Positions 12,132-24,009 of a stretch of 64,000 nt of DNA are shown here, one piece after another. The DNA lies in assembly GCA_947579665.1 (NCBI GenBank), contig OX388345.1, positions 28,487,849-28,551,848 of the forward strand, written 5' to 3'. The first letter of the stretch is position 1. Every line of letters begins with the position of its first letter. Origin of the DNA: Sympetrum striolatum. Lineage: Eukaryota; Arthropoda; Insecta; Odonata; Libellulidae. The position numbers and the translations under genes are program-made. The notes under the pieces were generated by a model. The model searched no databases, was not told the origin of the DNA, and saw only the letters and a list, made by a program, of their open reading frames with translations.

Positions 12132-13254
12132 TACAGAAATCACCTGGTAATTTAATACATTTCTGTCAAAAATGAGCAATTTTATTTATTCTGTCATGGA
12201 ATAACTATAAAGGAAAGTTCGTGTTTTGTTTCCACATCCAACTTCTCACTGCCTTCTTTAAATTTCATAGGATCCGTAAAACATTCTTCAAGGATCTTCC
12301 TAAGCAAATGAGGGGGATATTCCAAGGACATACTTCGTTTAATTTATTGCAAGAATCTGTTAATATGCAACAGGATTCGGTCCATTGCCACTACTTGCGT
12401 CAGACAGCTAATTCTAGGATAGGCGTAGATGAGCTTTCTACGACTATTAGGAGGAAATCCCTCGACTGGGATAGCCTTCATCATTATTTGGATGCTTACT
12501 AACTCTGAGTGTTTGGCGAACCAATAATCGCCTTCAATATTTGCATTTACCTGCCCCACGAGCGACTCCATTCGCTTTAAGCGTGTATTCTCCTCGGGGA
12601 TGCAAACTCCTTTGATGTAGTCACTTAAAGTAGCTCATTAAACTTTCAGAGATTGCGCGAGGAAAGCGAATGGATTGGAACGCTAATCTCGGAGCCATTT
12701 TCAATCCCTTCCATTCTTACTCTGGAAACAGACGAGGGAAAACTTTAACTCCAGCCCTTGATTCTGTCCTTAATCAGGGCTCGTGAGCATAGAAAGATTA
12801 AGGATGGTCGTATGGACGGTCGAAATATGGGACTCCAAAGAGACTAAGTTGGCTAACTACCAGTCTTACGTAAGAGATTCTTAGATGCTTTAAATAGATA
12901 TAGTATGACTTTATGTGTGTGCATGTTCCCAAAATTTTCAAGAACATGCCATCATGTAGCTGCACCTTTAAATGAAAGTCATCAATCTTTTGGCTGTACC
13001 AGTGGTGGGAAACCTTTCTTCATCGAGGTACCGCAATTAAGATTTACTCTTCTAGGAATCCTTTACCTTGCTAATGACACCATTATTAGCGGTTGAACCT
13101 TGAAGTTGTATGGAGATAAATGTATTCAATTATCACGCAAGCCTAGCTAGAGCACTTTCCATTTCAATTTTAAATTGTAATTTTACAGAGAAACTTATGT
13201 TACTACAAAATCCATTGCTTATGCGCCAACTTTGTGGCGGCTCTTCATGATTAA
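12132..13254. other. Unclassified DNA, no gene recognised
   Basis: Open frames of up to 93 codons lie on both strands over 12221-12571 and have no recognisable domain. Otherwise nothing was seen. Confidence 0.35.
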
Positions 13255-13323
13255 AGAGGAATAAAAACAACCTGTAAACGTTACCGCAACGTTAACGTGT
13301 ATAAAGTGGTTTTTATTCCTCTT
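13255..13323. repeat. Imperfect hairpin, about 30-bp arms
   Basis: AGAGGAATAAAAAC on the left pairs with GTTTTTATTCCTCT on the right, and the inner arms (ACGTTA / TAACGT) also pair around a short loop. This could be a tiny palindromic MITE. A partly similar AAAAGAGGAATAAAAA word occurs at about 25806. Confidence 0.7.
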
Positions 13324-14013
13324 TTATTATATTACTACAATGAAATATCGACTAAGCGACCTAATTTGGCGGTATGGCAGGCCGGATTACAAAAAGGCCG
13401 TATATATGAGAGTATTCTAAAAGTACTCAATTTCCACTCCATAACGTTGGAACATCCTTTTCGTTCCTGTACCCAGTGATATTCGTGTTAATTTTCCGAC
13501 ATTTAAGTACATGTCATTATTTAGAAAAATGGTTCGTCTGTATTCCACTGTTCTGTGCATTATATAAATAACATTTTTAAATTTAGGTAAATATACTTCT
13601 ACTGAAAAAAGAATAGTAAACAAATCTCTGTGCATATTTCAATTTCATAATGTCTAACTTAAGCGTGAAATCATGCACAGAACGAATAGGCTAATTTAAA
13701 ATGAACAAAATATTAATGTAAAGCACAGGCTTAATTCTTAAAAAATTCGCTTAAACTTATATTATTGTTATTCGATAATTGATTACACTAATGAAAAAAT
13801 TTAGGCTCAAAATTAAAGGGCCTAAACTGGTAGTTTTTATCGTTTTTACATTCTTGCCGTATGCATCTTAACTTGTGTAATCCAGACTAAAAGTTTGAGT
13901 ATTGTAGCAGACGTCCATCCACGACTTGGTTCCACCACTTTATTAAGGAGAATTTTAAATATTATAATTCTAGGATATTTGGGATTCGGTCAGCCTAGAG
14001 TTTACTGTATGTA
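13324..14013. other. Unclassified DNA, no gene recognised
   Basis: No coding or repeat feature could be supported here. Confidence 0.35.
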
Positions 14014-14090
14014 CACTCCTGGCCAAAATTAACGCAGCACCTCCCTAGCGATCCTTACGGCCGGTGCTACGTTAATTTTGGCCAGGACTG
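14014..14090. mobile_element. Tc1/mariner-type palindromic MITE, copy 2 (77 bp)
   Basis: The left end and core are identical to the copy at 8593-8671: CACTCCTGGCCAAAATTAAC, then CTCCCTAGCGATCCTTACGG. The right arm has a few changes (GGACTG for GGAGTG), and the right-hand TA has become CA. TA precedes the left end. Confidence 0.87.
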
Positions 14091-15199
14091 CACATTTGAT
14101 CTAATGACTGAAGAAGTCCATTTCGAACTCCCAATGAGGCAACATGCTACCTCTTGTTTGTGCCCAATCCTTGGGGTCTTACGAATCCTAAAATGTAAAC
14201 AACCGGTGCTACACAAAAGTAGTCTGTGTTGCGTTTGATAGGATAGCACAATCAATAGCATCAAGAATGACTTTGTGGTAGGAATTCATAACGTAAAGAA
14301 ATGAAAAGATGAGATTTTTACCCGTACCACAGGGATATTCCTTTGGCATGGATAAATGTATCAACTTTTCATTTACTTACGTTAAGGATAACACAAAACC
14401 ATGAGTGACTTATTAGGCTCTACCACTTCCAATTACTAATGAAATGGGCGATAATAGCCCGAGAGGCTGATTCGCCTGCAAACACATACATACATACATA
14501 CTAATGAAATGTGTCTGTTGTTTTTAATATTTTCATGCGAAATTCCACGACAACCTAAAATATCTTGCTACGACGCACATACATACAGAGGACAGTGGAA
14601 ACGACTTTTCTCTTTCTGGAGTCCTGGGCAGATTGGATTATGGCACCCCACGATAATTTAATAGAAAAAGCGTCACGTTAAAAAGCACGGGATCAAAGAG
14701 AAAATAAAACTGAATTTTAAGAAGTAGAAAGGTCATTTTTCAAGGGTTTCCATTAGGGAAGGATTCATCATTGTGTAGATAATTGATTTCTATAAGGGAT
14801 GTACGTTAGTATAGTTACAGTAGAACGTGTAAAAGAGAATTGTACAGTAGTTTTTTAAAGTGGTTAAGTAGTCACAGCTATTTAGGTCATATATACTCTC
14901 TCCAGAAATTGAAGCTGAGACGTTCTTTCATTAAAGATGGATGTAATTGGCATTGTGGGAGCCCATGTTATAAGAAATAATAATGAACAAAGAGTGTTAG
15001 GGAGGCATTTCAAATCATGCAGTTTATAGCATGGTAACTGGTTGTCTAACTCAATCGTCAAATCCACTGTGATTTCTATTACCACAAAAGTTGCTTTGAA
15101 GCCTCAGATGACCAGAGCAAAGGTGATTAGCAGAGGTCAAATAAAATTAGCCTTTCATTAAATGAAAGAATAAGTGGAAATAGGGGGAGTTTCTACATT
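14091..15199. other. Unclassified DNA with an (ACAT)n tract
   Basis: No gene was recognised. At about 14485-14503 there is a tetranucleotide run of ACAT units, preceded by GAGGCTGATTCGCC. A related word precedes a similar run near 22670, so this may be the 3' tail of a non-LTR retrotransposon. Confidence 0.35.
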
Positions 15200-15693
15200 A
15201 GAATGGAATTCGTTCTAAGCAAATTAGATTAGAGAGCATATGGAAGGACCAAGTTGAAACGTATGAAGGAGGGTGCGGTGTATGGATGTAAAACAAGCTG
15301 TATGCTGAAGCGAAACATGAGAGGAAGGTTGCCGTAAAGTATGGGGTGGGCAAAATGTTTGGAGAGAATATCTCGGCAGCTGAAATTGCTGTGATGGGAA
15401 CGAAGGAGAATATGAAGGTAATTGGGGTTGAAGAGATGCAGAATGACTTTGATGGAAACAAGAATTCATTCTGAAAGCGGATGAAAAAGGCGAATAAAGA
15501 GGAGTAATGGTGGAAGAATGGTGGTATGGTGGTGCTTAGAAATGACAAAAAAATCTTCTGGAGTAAGTGCTGGAGTAGACAATGTAGGAATGATAATATT
15601 GTTCAGGTTAATGGAATAGTATAAACATAGCACCGTTGCATCTCCAATGCTGTTCAATCTAGAACTATTCGTTTCTCACTAAACAGTTTATAC
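15200..15693 (+). mobile_element. Decayed RTE-like retrotransposon, linker region
   Basis: Read on the + strand with a few stops and shifts, this encodes text typical of the region between endonuclease and reverse transcriptase in RTE-like elements. Examples are MQNDFDGNKNSF followed by KRMKKANKE, then LRNDKKIFWSK (about 15435-15570). Just before 15693, VASPMLFNLELF matches the QGC-xxSPxLFNL strand of the reverse transcriptase. The catalytic part between these is missing, so this copy has an internal deletion. It is interrupted at 15694 by a hAT-like sequence. Confidence 0.6.
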
Positions 15694-16138
15694 CGATGTT
15701 TCCCAGCGTGGTTCCCATTCCTCACCAGGGGGCCCAATTTAGTTTAGTTGTTAATTAGGGCAATGAAAAATATCTTAAATGTCTCGAAATTTTACTTTTT
15801 TAAAATTTCCATAAGATTTATTCCTTAAATCGCTGGCCAGCTTCCTGAACTGTTTGTAGTGTCATTTAGTTGTCTTATAGGTTTTATTTAATTAATAATT
15901 TAATTTTTAAACATTAAAAACTATCCCAAGGAAGAATTGACTTGAAAAAAGTCCGACGGGACCAAGAATTCTATTCTTCTATTCTATTCTTCCTTGGAAT
16001 TTATCCCTGCTGCACGCCATTTATTGCAAATAATCTTTGGCTATTTTCCATTACAAACTATGTTATATAGCGGAATTTGAATTTTTTAAAGGCTTAGGTG
16101 AGGCACTATGTTGAATAGTGAAAGTTTGGGAAACACTG
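15694..16138. mobile_element. hAT-like MITE inserted in retrotransposon sequence
   Basis: The left end GATGTTTCCCAGCGTGG and the right end TTTGGGAAACACTG form inverted repeats of the common hAT type (CAGTGTTTCCCA), with 10 of the first 12 positions matching. The interior is AT-rich and non-coding. The 8-bp target duplication is not clear (TTTATACC on the left against TTTACATG on the right), so the exact ends are uncertain. Confidence 0.5.
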
Positions 16139-16780
16139 TTTACATGGAGCAACAGTAAACGCGAAAATATTTCATGATAGAATGTTTTATCACAAAGTTC
16201 AATCAGCATAAAAATTATTATTCTGTATTTTGACGAACTGCCTTTAAGCGTTGGTCATAAACCTTACAAGTACTTCATAAATAGCCAGCTTTATGGAATT
16301 AAACTTTTTTAAGTTCACTGGTTGAAAGCTTATTCATCTGATGGTAAATGTAAAATTAAGATACTTATTCAACATAAGGAATGCAAATACTATGCACGGA
16401 AATCAAAACGGCGTACTGCGTTAGAAAAGAATCCAGTTAACACGGAATACGGTTAACACAAAATTTGGTTTACACGGAACTTAAATTCACGGTCACCTCT
16501 ATTCTGTGCTAACCGATGTCCTGAGTATATGCTGTATAATTCACGTTGAGAGGTGAAGTTAAATGTGTCTTTTAGAACGACAGTTGTACATGATGATCCG
16601 GAAAACTCTCTGAAATTGTTTCTATAAATTTAATAAGTACTACATTGAGAAAATTTTATAGTAAAGTACTAATTTGCAAAGTTAGTATGGCAGTGTTAGT
16701 ATTAGGATTCATAAAATTTAGAGGAATTTAGTAAAGTTACGCGTTGGTACGCATTTCGAAGAAAATGAATAGTGTTCGAG
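16139..16780. other. Unclassified DNA with a short 16-bp tandem array
   Basis: Three degenerate 16-bp units beginning GTTAACACGGAATACG lie at 16436-16483. Nothing else was recognised. The segment separates two retrotransposon fragments. Confidence 0.4.
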
Positions 16781-17880
16781 TGAGAGGAAGGAAGTGTAAT
16801 GCGCGTTCGTTGATTTGGGGAAAGCGTATGGTAAGGTAAACAGCTGTGAATTGTGGAAAGTTCTGACTGAGTATGGGAGGAAGACGAATAGTTAATTAAT
16901 GCCAGAAAGGAACTTTATAGCGGAAGTGAAGCTTTCTCGAGAGTGAAAGAACAGCGGAGTCTTAAGATCGGAAGACGGGAAATACAAGGATTTCCCCATG
17001 GTTTTTGGTTTGAGCTGTTGTAAGATGGAATATTCTGAGAATTGGAGAGGTTTATAAATTAGAAAGTTTGATTCGCTATTTCATTGCGATGATGCTGTGA
17101 TGAGTGCGAATTCCCGAAACGAGCTGCAGATGTGTTTTGATGGTATGGCTTTACTCGAACGGAGATTACATCTAAGGATTGATGCTGCAAAAATTGTAAC
17201 ATTTGATTGTAAATTATAAGGAAGACTAACAAAATTTTAGATGAAATTTGGATGGAGCAATTGCGAATTGATGATAATGGTGAGAACACTGAGATGCTGG
17301 ATGATTTTGTTTATTTACGAAATTTGTTTGTAGATGAATGACTGATATAAAGGCTTATTAGGATAGAAGGGTGTTGGGTAATTTTCGTTTAATGATTGGA
17401 CATGAAAGGTACGAAAGAGGAAAATGTAGTCCAATAGTGAATGGCACTTGTGTTAACATTGTCGTCAAGTAAGAGTAATCAAGTGATGAATTAATGGGTA
17501 ATGAAGGAAAGTGGGTGAAATAAATGCTGTATCATCAGTATATATGATTCGGTTGTATAATACTTCGGTTTTTACCTACCTTAATGTACGGTTTGGATCT
17601 TACGAATGCATTTACGTTGGTTTGGACGTATGAAAATGGGTAGAAAAATAGCTGTAATATTGTATTCGGCGAATATGTATGGTTATAAAAGTAGAGGAAG
17701 AAAATGTTGGTTGATTTTGATGAATGATATCCAGAAAAGAGACGTACAGAGTCCATTGTGCAAAACGAACTGCATGGAAAGATATATGGATACGTCTGAG
17801 GAGAAAAATGTATGCAAAATAGAAGAGAGTATGGGGTAGTACCGTTAGTGGATGATGCCATTAGTTTGCTTTCGCAGAAA
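16781..17880 (+). mobile_element. Decayed RTE-like reverse transcriptase fragment
   Basis: Several reverse transcriptase landmarks appear in order. FVDLGKAYGKV followed by ELWKVLTEYG (about 16808-16880) matches the FIDLEKAYDKV motif A region. CDDAVMSANSRNELQMCFDG (about 17085-17145) matches the FADD catalytic motif, with the first residues altered. LDDFVYLRNLF comes next. At 17606-17700 RWFGRMKMGRK, SRGRKCW and then MERYMDT match the C-terminal RWFGH-x-RGRP tail. Multiple stops and frameshifts show that it is dead. The same C-terminal segment recurs at 37690-37900. Confidence 0.8.
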
Positions 17881-19649
17881 AAAGCGATTTTCGTGTGTGG
17901 ACGACATTAATTTCTGTAATTTTTAGCATTTAACTTCTTTCTCGCGCAAATTTTGGAGGGGAAATTTTGTGTTGATATTACCTGAATAATAAAATTAGTA
18001 TGGATTCTTTATTTTTCGCTTGAACCATTCGAGCTCAAAGGAAAACAAAGACATTCTTGTAGCCATTAAATGGAGAAATACTAGCGGACGAAGTAAAATG
18101 GCGAATTCGCACGTAGTTGTTTTTGGAGTTCCCAGCGTTACTCCAGTCTTAAATATCGGGGAAACACTGTTCGAGAAATAAACACAATCGATATAGAATC
18201 GAGTTCTCACGTTTATCTTTCTCGTGTGGATTTTAGAAACATCTGGTCTGGTTAGTAGGTTATCAATTGTAAAAGGTACGGCTTTCAATTGAAAAAGTTA
18301 AATAGAAAATTTAAACCGCGTTATCGTCAATTTCATATAAATCTCTTCTTCACACTCATTTAAACTTCTTGTCAGCCAGGCGATTATTCAATGCAGTGTT
18401 TCGAAAAGTTTGATTACTTACCTATGTATTATTTAATCATTTATACTGATAAAATGCCAGTGGAATTTTATGTTTCCTCTTCTGTAATCGAATGTTTGAT
18501 ATCTGCTTCCATGGAGAATCCGCAACGTATTGATTTCAATTGTCTTTTTACACCCCGAAAAATGATAAAGCTTGCTCCAAAATCGCGATAGTCTGAATAA
18601 AAATTCGATGCCTTTGGAATTCTCAGTATTGAAGACAAAACTAGTCCTGTGAATCCGAATCAAATCATGAGTGAGAGAATAAATATTCCGAATTCCTTCT
18701 CATTTTCTGAAAACGGCGTTCGTTGATATCTCGTATGTTGAAGCCCATGAATTATTTCTTATTTATTAGAAATTACAAAATTCGTTAACCTTTTAGTGAA
18801 ACTGATCTCGATCTTTCATTCGTAAAATCCGTTTATCGATATCAGACCCTTCACAAACTTTGTCAAAACTTCATTTGGATAATTTTGAAATGTATTTCAG
18901 ATTATGTTTCCTCTGAATATGATTTTTTTGGAGTTAAAAAATAGCATTATCTATGCATGACCATAGCATTATATATTACCTAGTTATTCACATAAGATAA
19001 CGGTATGTAGGATTAATCAATAAAGAAGAGCAAAATAAATTTATGAGATATGGGGGGAAATGGGGAAAATAAGAAATGGAGATCGATTACATAAATATCA
19101 GCAATGATATATAAATATCAATAATGACCCGAGGCTAGATACACTATCCACATATTCAATGTTACTTTACATTTACCTTTCAAATGAATTTAAATAAAAA
19201 ATGTAAATCTATAAAGAAAACGACTGTCAATATTTGGCCCCATAGGGTTCCAAGTACGACAAATGACCCATTTTATTTGCTTCAAATTGAAGTTGAAGTT
19301 AAACCCATCGAACACTGCTCTTCCGTAAGAGAACCTCGGTGTGCGTATCGATCAATCTCCAACTCGGATACCTCAAATAACAAATGTGTGCAAAAACGCT
19401 CTGTGCTCCATGACCTGAATAGGTCAAATAATGCTCTATTTATTCAGTTGAGGAAGATACTTGCACAAGCATCAATTCTCCCAGTTTTGACTATGTGTTA
19501 TACTTCCAAATGAATGGATTTCTTCCATTCCAGCAAAATTAAACCGAACCATCATTTAGTCAACTTAGTTTTCAGTGCTAAAGATATGACCGTATCAATT
19601 TTGCTCTGAAATAATAAAATTTTCTGCATCTATATTGTAAACGGATATC
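17881..19649. other. Unclassified DNA, no gene recognised
   Basis: Mixed AT-rich sequence. The largest open frames (97 codons at 17995-18288 on the minus strand, 109 codons at 19184-19513 on the + strand) have no recognisable domain. Confidence 0.4.
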
Positions 19650-19730
19650 TTATAGACGGCGCCCGGTGAATTGATCCGGGGGGAATTCGACTGCGGGGAA
19701 TTGATCTCCCGCGCTGATGTTGTACTACCA

Positions 19731-19758
19731 ACCCAACTCAACCCAACCCAACCCAACC
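19731..19758. repeat. (CCCAA)n tract
   Basis: About five CCCAA units lie inside the GGCGCC element. The second copy has a shorter TTGGG-rich tract at the matching place (about 46640-46660). The motif resembles no insect telomere repeat, which would be TTAGG. Confidence 0.85.
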
Positions 19759-19866
19759 CCAGCTCCCCGGTTAATTTATTTATAACATTAACCAATAATT
19801 AGGGCGTGTAGATTAACATAAGACTGAATAATAGTAGTGCAACATCAGCGTACCAATCTGTCGGGA

Positions 19867-19986
19867 GATCAATTCCCCGCAGACGAATTCCCCGCAGACG
19901 AATTCCCCGCAGACGAATTCCCCGCAGACGAATTCCCCGCAGACGAATTCCCCACAGACGAATTCCCCGCGTACGAATTCCCCCCG
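19867..19986. repeat. 15-bp minisatellite, eight units
   Basis: Eight units of GACGAATTCCCCGCA lie end to end, with variant first and last units. They form the right subterminal region of the GGCGCC element. Because 15 is a multiple of 3, the array reads open as a pentapeptide repeat (DEFPA on the + strand), giving a spurious open frame. No gene is implied. Confidence 0.95.
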
Positions 19987-20014
19987 GACCAAATAACGGG
20001 CCACGCTTATAGAC

Positions 20015-21423
20015 TTAATTCAATTAATACTTATTTTAATTTAATCATAAAATCCCTTTACTTATTTCCTCAAACTTCAAATATATGCACATCCACATCT
20101 TTGGAACTTGACCATAAAGTAGCATTATGATTTCAATCTAAAAAACGGTAATTTGATCCAAATTCTTTCTTGTTCTTAGAGCTTATACCAATCTCTCCGG
20201 TCCAAAAGTTAAAAACCTATCATTCTTTTCCGTCAAACGCACCCCTCATGACTTATTTATAGGTGGGGAAAGTTAATGACCTACCATCCATATTTCTCCG
20301 CGTTATTTTCCTTCTGATTCCTCGACTTTTTATCCTTTGTTCTATAAATCCACTGTACCAAACTTTTCTTGGTTCTACTAGGGAAACATAAGCTTCACTT
20401 TACTTTCAATTTTACCCCGTTTGTTTAATCTTTACCTTTATATTGCGGAATGGAAATTAATATTACCTAGTATTAACAAAAATAATTCATTTTATAGAGT
20501 TAATATAATCCGGTGTTATCTGGTGGCGCTTATCCATTACGAAAATCGAAAAAAACACTAGTATTACTCCAGAAAATATATCATTTATTACTTCAACTGT
20601 TCAACCGGTATCACCGCAATGCGAAATCACCAGTACCTCTATCCGATGATATCCCAATGCGATGAAACCGGAACCCGGAAACCGGAAGCAATAAGTAATA
20701 ATTTAACCTAAACCAGTGATTTGTTTCGATTGTCATACAATTTCATACAGCAGATTGCATCACAAAGAAAAAAAAAAATAATTCAAGATATTCTAACAAC
20801 AGTTGACTCAATATTTAGATATTTATTGTAAATTATTCTTTACTTTCGGTGTGTTATTAAGTTGAGTAATTTTATTGATATCATATGATATTGCTGGCGG
20901 CTCTATTTTATTTCTTTCTCTGTTTTTTTTTCGCTTCCCTTCTCTTGGGAGCGTTTTCCCGCTCCGTGAGTTTTTCTCCGAAAGCCTTCGGGCGACGAGT
21001 TTTTTCCAACACCCGACTCTTTCCCGTGGTTTCTGTTGTGTTTGCCTTATGAACTTCAACTTTATTATTGTCTTCAGAGCTCAAGTGTTGGAGGGAACCA
21101 TTTGGGACTAACTTTGCTGAATAAAGAGTATAAAAATCGTAGTATTCTGGGCCGGATTCGTACTGCCGTAATGACAGTAATGCTTTTGAGAGCCTAGTCC
21201 CTCATGAGTAAACACTTTTGCAATATCTCTTCTGTTAATTAAATTAATGGCGAAGTATAAGGTAGGTTTTTTTGCGGATTAAAGAAGTAATACAAATAAA
21301 AAAATCAAAGTTTAAAATACTTATGTGTAATATGATTGCTATTCTCTATTACTCTAACTTTAAGCTTTAGTTTCTTATACGTACAGATACATCTAAATTT
21401 AGCTATTCTATTTAGCTATGGTT
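20015..21423. other. Unclassified DNA, no gene recognised
   Basis: CCGGAA-rich words occur near 20665-20690. A pyrimidine-rich stretch at 20930-21040 has GGGAGCGTTTTCCCGCTCC and CTTCGGGCGA hairpins and resembles 10640-10735. Nothing coding is supported. Confidence 0.35.
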
Positions 21424-21431
21424 ATTTAAAG

Positions 21432-21709
21432 CAGCGGTCACCAACCGTTGACCGCGAGAAAGGTTTGGTGCTCTGTGGTGAAAGTTTGTCATTATTTGCA
21501 ATTTTATGTATTTTTATATGTCCTCCGGGATAACGAGAGACAATGTGAGTTTTAAGTAAATAAAGAAGACAAATTTCATGTTAATTTTGTATAAATTTTC
21601 ATAACTTAATAATTGCACGTTCGTAATAATAAACTCCATATTTTTGGTCCGTGGGATTCAAAATTTTGAGTTTAGTGGTCCATGGGGTAGCGAAGGTTTG
21701 CAGCCATTG
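21432..21709. mobile_element. hAT-type MITE (278 bp)
   Basis: It starts CAGCGGTCACCAACCG and ends GGTTTGCAGCCATTG, inverted repeats of hAT type. The flanking 8-mers ATTTAAAG (21424-21431) and GTTTAGAG (21710-21717) match at 6 of 8 positions, consistent with an old target duplication. It is non-coding. Confidence 0.7.
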
Positions 21710-22036
21710 GTTTAGAGTATTCCTATTGAAAGTTGCTCAGAAAAATTTATACGTAGACAAACCATTTTTAATACTCATTTCTGAATGTAAAATACTATTC
21801 TTTCAGAAATTTGGGCAAAGAGAGTATATGTATGAGTGCATATGTACTATACGATACTGACTTTGCTTTACTGTGTCATTACGCAATATCCTTGATTGAA
21901 GAGTGATTTTAAGTTAAGATTATTACTGTTTCAAAGATGTTACCGGATTATTGCTAGGCTTCTGACTGCATATTCATTGCTAACATAACATACTTCTAAT
22001 ACTATATCCATATTTAAATTATTGTATAATCCATGA

Positions 22037-22107
22037 TGATGGGTTAAGTGCAAGAAGAGACTTTTAGTCCCAACCTCGCATTAATAAAGACGATTTATTA
22101 TTATTTT
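22037..22107 (+). mobile_element. Possible non-LTR retrotransposon 3' end
   Basis: GTGCAAGAAGAG, then CCTCGCATTAATAAAGACG, then TTATTATTATT looks like a LINE 3' terminus with an AATAAA signal and a short-repeat tail. A similar arrangement (GATGTAAGAAGAG, then CTCGCCTTAATAAAGACC) is at 36985-37035. Confidence 0.4.
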
Positions 22108-22690
22108 AACGGTCCTGAGTAAAACCCCCACCGTATTTCACTCTCTCAAGCAATTACTTACTTTTTCAAAACCGTTGCCACCGCAACGAGATGGCCTCCA
22201 TCCCATGTGTGTCCACGGCATCAGAGTGGAATCTCTAGACTTTTAAGGATCCAGTCCATCCAAAGGGTCCACCAATCGAGGGGCCAAAGCATTGCCTAAT
22301 TCACGTTTAAGACGACCTAGGTCTCAGAAGGCCAAGGATTTGGCCGATCCCTTGCGAGTATGGGGCATCATCCAAGGGACAAACCGGCCCTGCGATAGCC
22401 ACTCGAATCGGTAAACCCGTCAGATATATCCACCTAGTCCAGCCGTTGAGAAAAGCTTAATGGAGGTTCACAACTTCATCTTCAGGGGTACAGAACGACT
22501 GGGATCCTCAAGGGGATTTTGAGAGGGTGTCGTAAAGGAGGCTATAGTAATACGCCTACTGAAGAACAAATTCGGCAAGGACTAACTATAAGCAAAAGTT
22601 AGGATGCGTTGATAAGCCAGATATTGATTAACTGTGAGATAGCAGATACGAAAGGATTCGGCTTAGGTTTTGTATGCATACATACATAAA
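22108..22690 (+). other. GC-richer unclassified segment ending in an ATAC run
   Basis: The base composition differs from the AT-rich neighbours, and the segment ends with GTATGCATACATACATA at about 22672. It may be an untranslated part of a retrotransposon, since tetranucleotide tails also follow the RTE-like fragment near 37970. No coding frame was recognised. Confidence 0.35.
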
Positions 22691-23519
22691 TTAGTTCAGG
22701 GTATTTACCTCAAGCTCTGAGTATGAAGACAGAGTTGACGTCAGAATGTGAGTGACGGAATGACGTGGTAATTGACTTTGGTGACAACCCGCATGAAGTT
22801 TATACACGTTATTTATTAATCCTTTGACGCGACCCTATAGAGGTGGGCAGGATGTACTTCGTCAATCAAAATGAAAAGAAGCCAATAAGATCGATGAATC
22901 GATATTATCGGCAAATTTGCGGTCCGAGGCAGATATCTGACGGCGTAATTCGGAAAAACTTTGTCGGATAGAAAGCAGATTGACTGAAAAAAATGTACTC
23001 GGGCAAAAGTTGGGAAAGAAAAACGAGTAACTCCAACTTCATTGAACTATTAAATTTAATGGCACTAAACGCGATAAGTAAACTGAACTTTAGGCCTTCT
23101 TAGTAAACTTCCCGAACTTTCTAAACTCCCAGAAAGTCAGAAAAAGATAACATACGTAAAGTTAGAAAAAAAACAGCAGAAAATGCAAATTAGGTCGCTA
23201 CTAACTGGCGTTATCTGCATTTGGTAACGGTTACTTGTGAGCTCATTTTTAAAATTTCTTAATTTTATCGAAAATGCTCGATGAAAACGTGAGCATGCAC
23301 ATACGAATAAATTTCCTGGGAAAGGTCTTTGTCGTTGATGAAATTCTATTTCCATATTCTATCGTAGGGAGATAAGGTGTTTTTAATTAACTTTCTCGCG
23401 CCCACATCCCCAATTTCAGCTATCTAAAAATTCTGATGAAATTCTATCACCATATAGTAATAGCATATATACAAACTGATTTTCAATTATGCATCTATAT
23501 CTTACGATGAACACAGGTA
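22691..23519. other. Unclassified DNA, no gene recognised
   Basis: No feature is supported. Short open frames only. Confidence 0.35.
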
Positions 23520-24009
23520 ATGATGAATCAATTTTAGTGAAAATGAAGAAATAGAAGGTAGAAGGAAATTCGATTTTGCCTGAATACTTGAAAAAGACAA
23601 AGATGAAGCAAATAGGATTACAATTTCGGCATGTATTATAGCTAACATAGAGAGCTTTGAAATGTGGCTATGGCGAAGGATGGAGAAAATAAGTTGGAAA
23701 GACAAGATAAAAAATGAAGAGGTACTGAGGAGGGTTGGAGAAGAACGAGTAATTTTGGGAAACATAAGGAAAAGGAAAGCAAGATGGATAGGCCATATAC
23801 TAAGAGCAGAATGCCTACAGAAGACGATTTTTGAAGGAAAGATCAAGGGGAAACGACGAAGAGGAAGAAGAAAATTCGGAATGCTGACTGATTTAAAACA
23901 AGGAAAAGAATATCAAGTTCTAAAAAGGGAGGAACAGGATAGAGATGCCTGGAGGAGCAAGTTCCGTTGAGACCTGTCCGCGGACAGAAACACAATGATG
24001 ATGATGATT
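23520..24009 (+). mobile_element. Non-LTR retrotransposon C-terminal end with (ATG)n tail
   Basis: An open frame at 23662-23970 encodes FEMWLWRRMEKISWKDKIKN, then EEVLRRVGEERV, RKARWIGHILR, KGKRRRGRRK and REEQDRDAWRSKFR, ending in a stop. This is the typical tail of RTE- or CR1-like polymerases: an EMWxxRRxLRISWxD block, a WxGHxxR block, a GKRxRGRR block and a final DRxxWR. The 3' UTR follows with GACCTGTCCGCGGACAGAAA and an ATG repeat tail at about 23994-24009. The 5' part is truncated. The intact frame suggests it is younger than the other fragments. Confidence 0.85.

Larger units (their letters stand above)
19658..20006. mobile_element. GGCGCC-ended non-autonomous element, copy 1
   Basis: The 349-bp element is flanked by a perfect 8-bp duplication, TTATAGAC, at 19650-19657 and 20007-20014. 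The left end GGCGCCCGGTGAATTGATCC and the right end, which reads inward as GCGTGGCCCGTTATTTGGTC, are imperfect inverted repeats. Both continue into GGGGGGAATTCG. Inner inverted repeats GATGTTGTACTAC / GTAGTGCAACATC follow. The right terminus carries a 15-bp minisatellite and the core a CCCAA-rich tract. An 8-bp duplication is typical of hAT or P-type transposition, but the ends lack the usual CAG start. A second copy is at 46436-46730. Confidence 0.85.

Noticed and set aside
13000..13235. hAT-like start CAGTGGTGGGAAACC
   Set aside because: No inverted partner or 8-bp duplication could be found nearby.
19731..19758. Possible interstitial telomere repeat
   Set aside because: The CCCAA unit differs from the arthropod TTAGG repeat, and the tract is internal to a mobile element present twice.
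19867..19986. Possible CRISPR-like array
   Set aside because: The units are contiguous 15-mers with no spacers, and they sit inside a transposable element in eukaryotic DNA.
19813..20130. Open frames encoding CGEFV or DEFPA pentapeptide repeats
   Set aside because: They come from the 15-bp minisatellite, whose period is a multiple of three. There is no other coding evidence.
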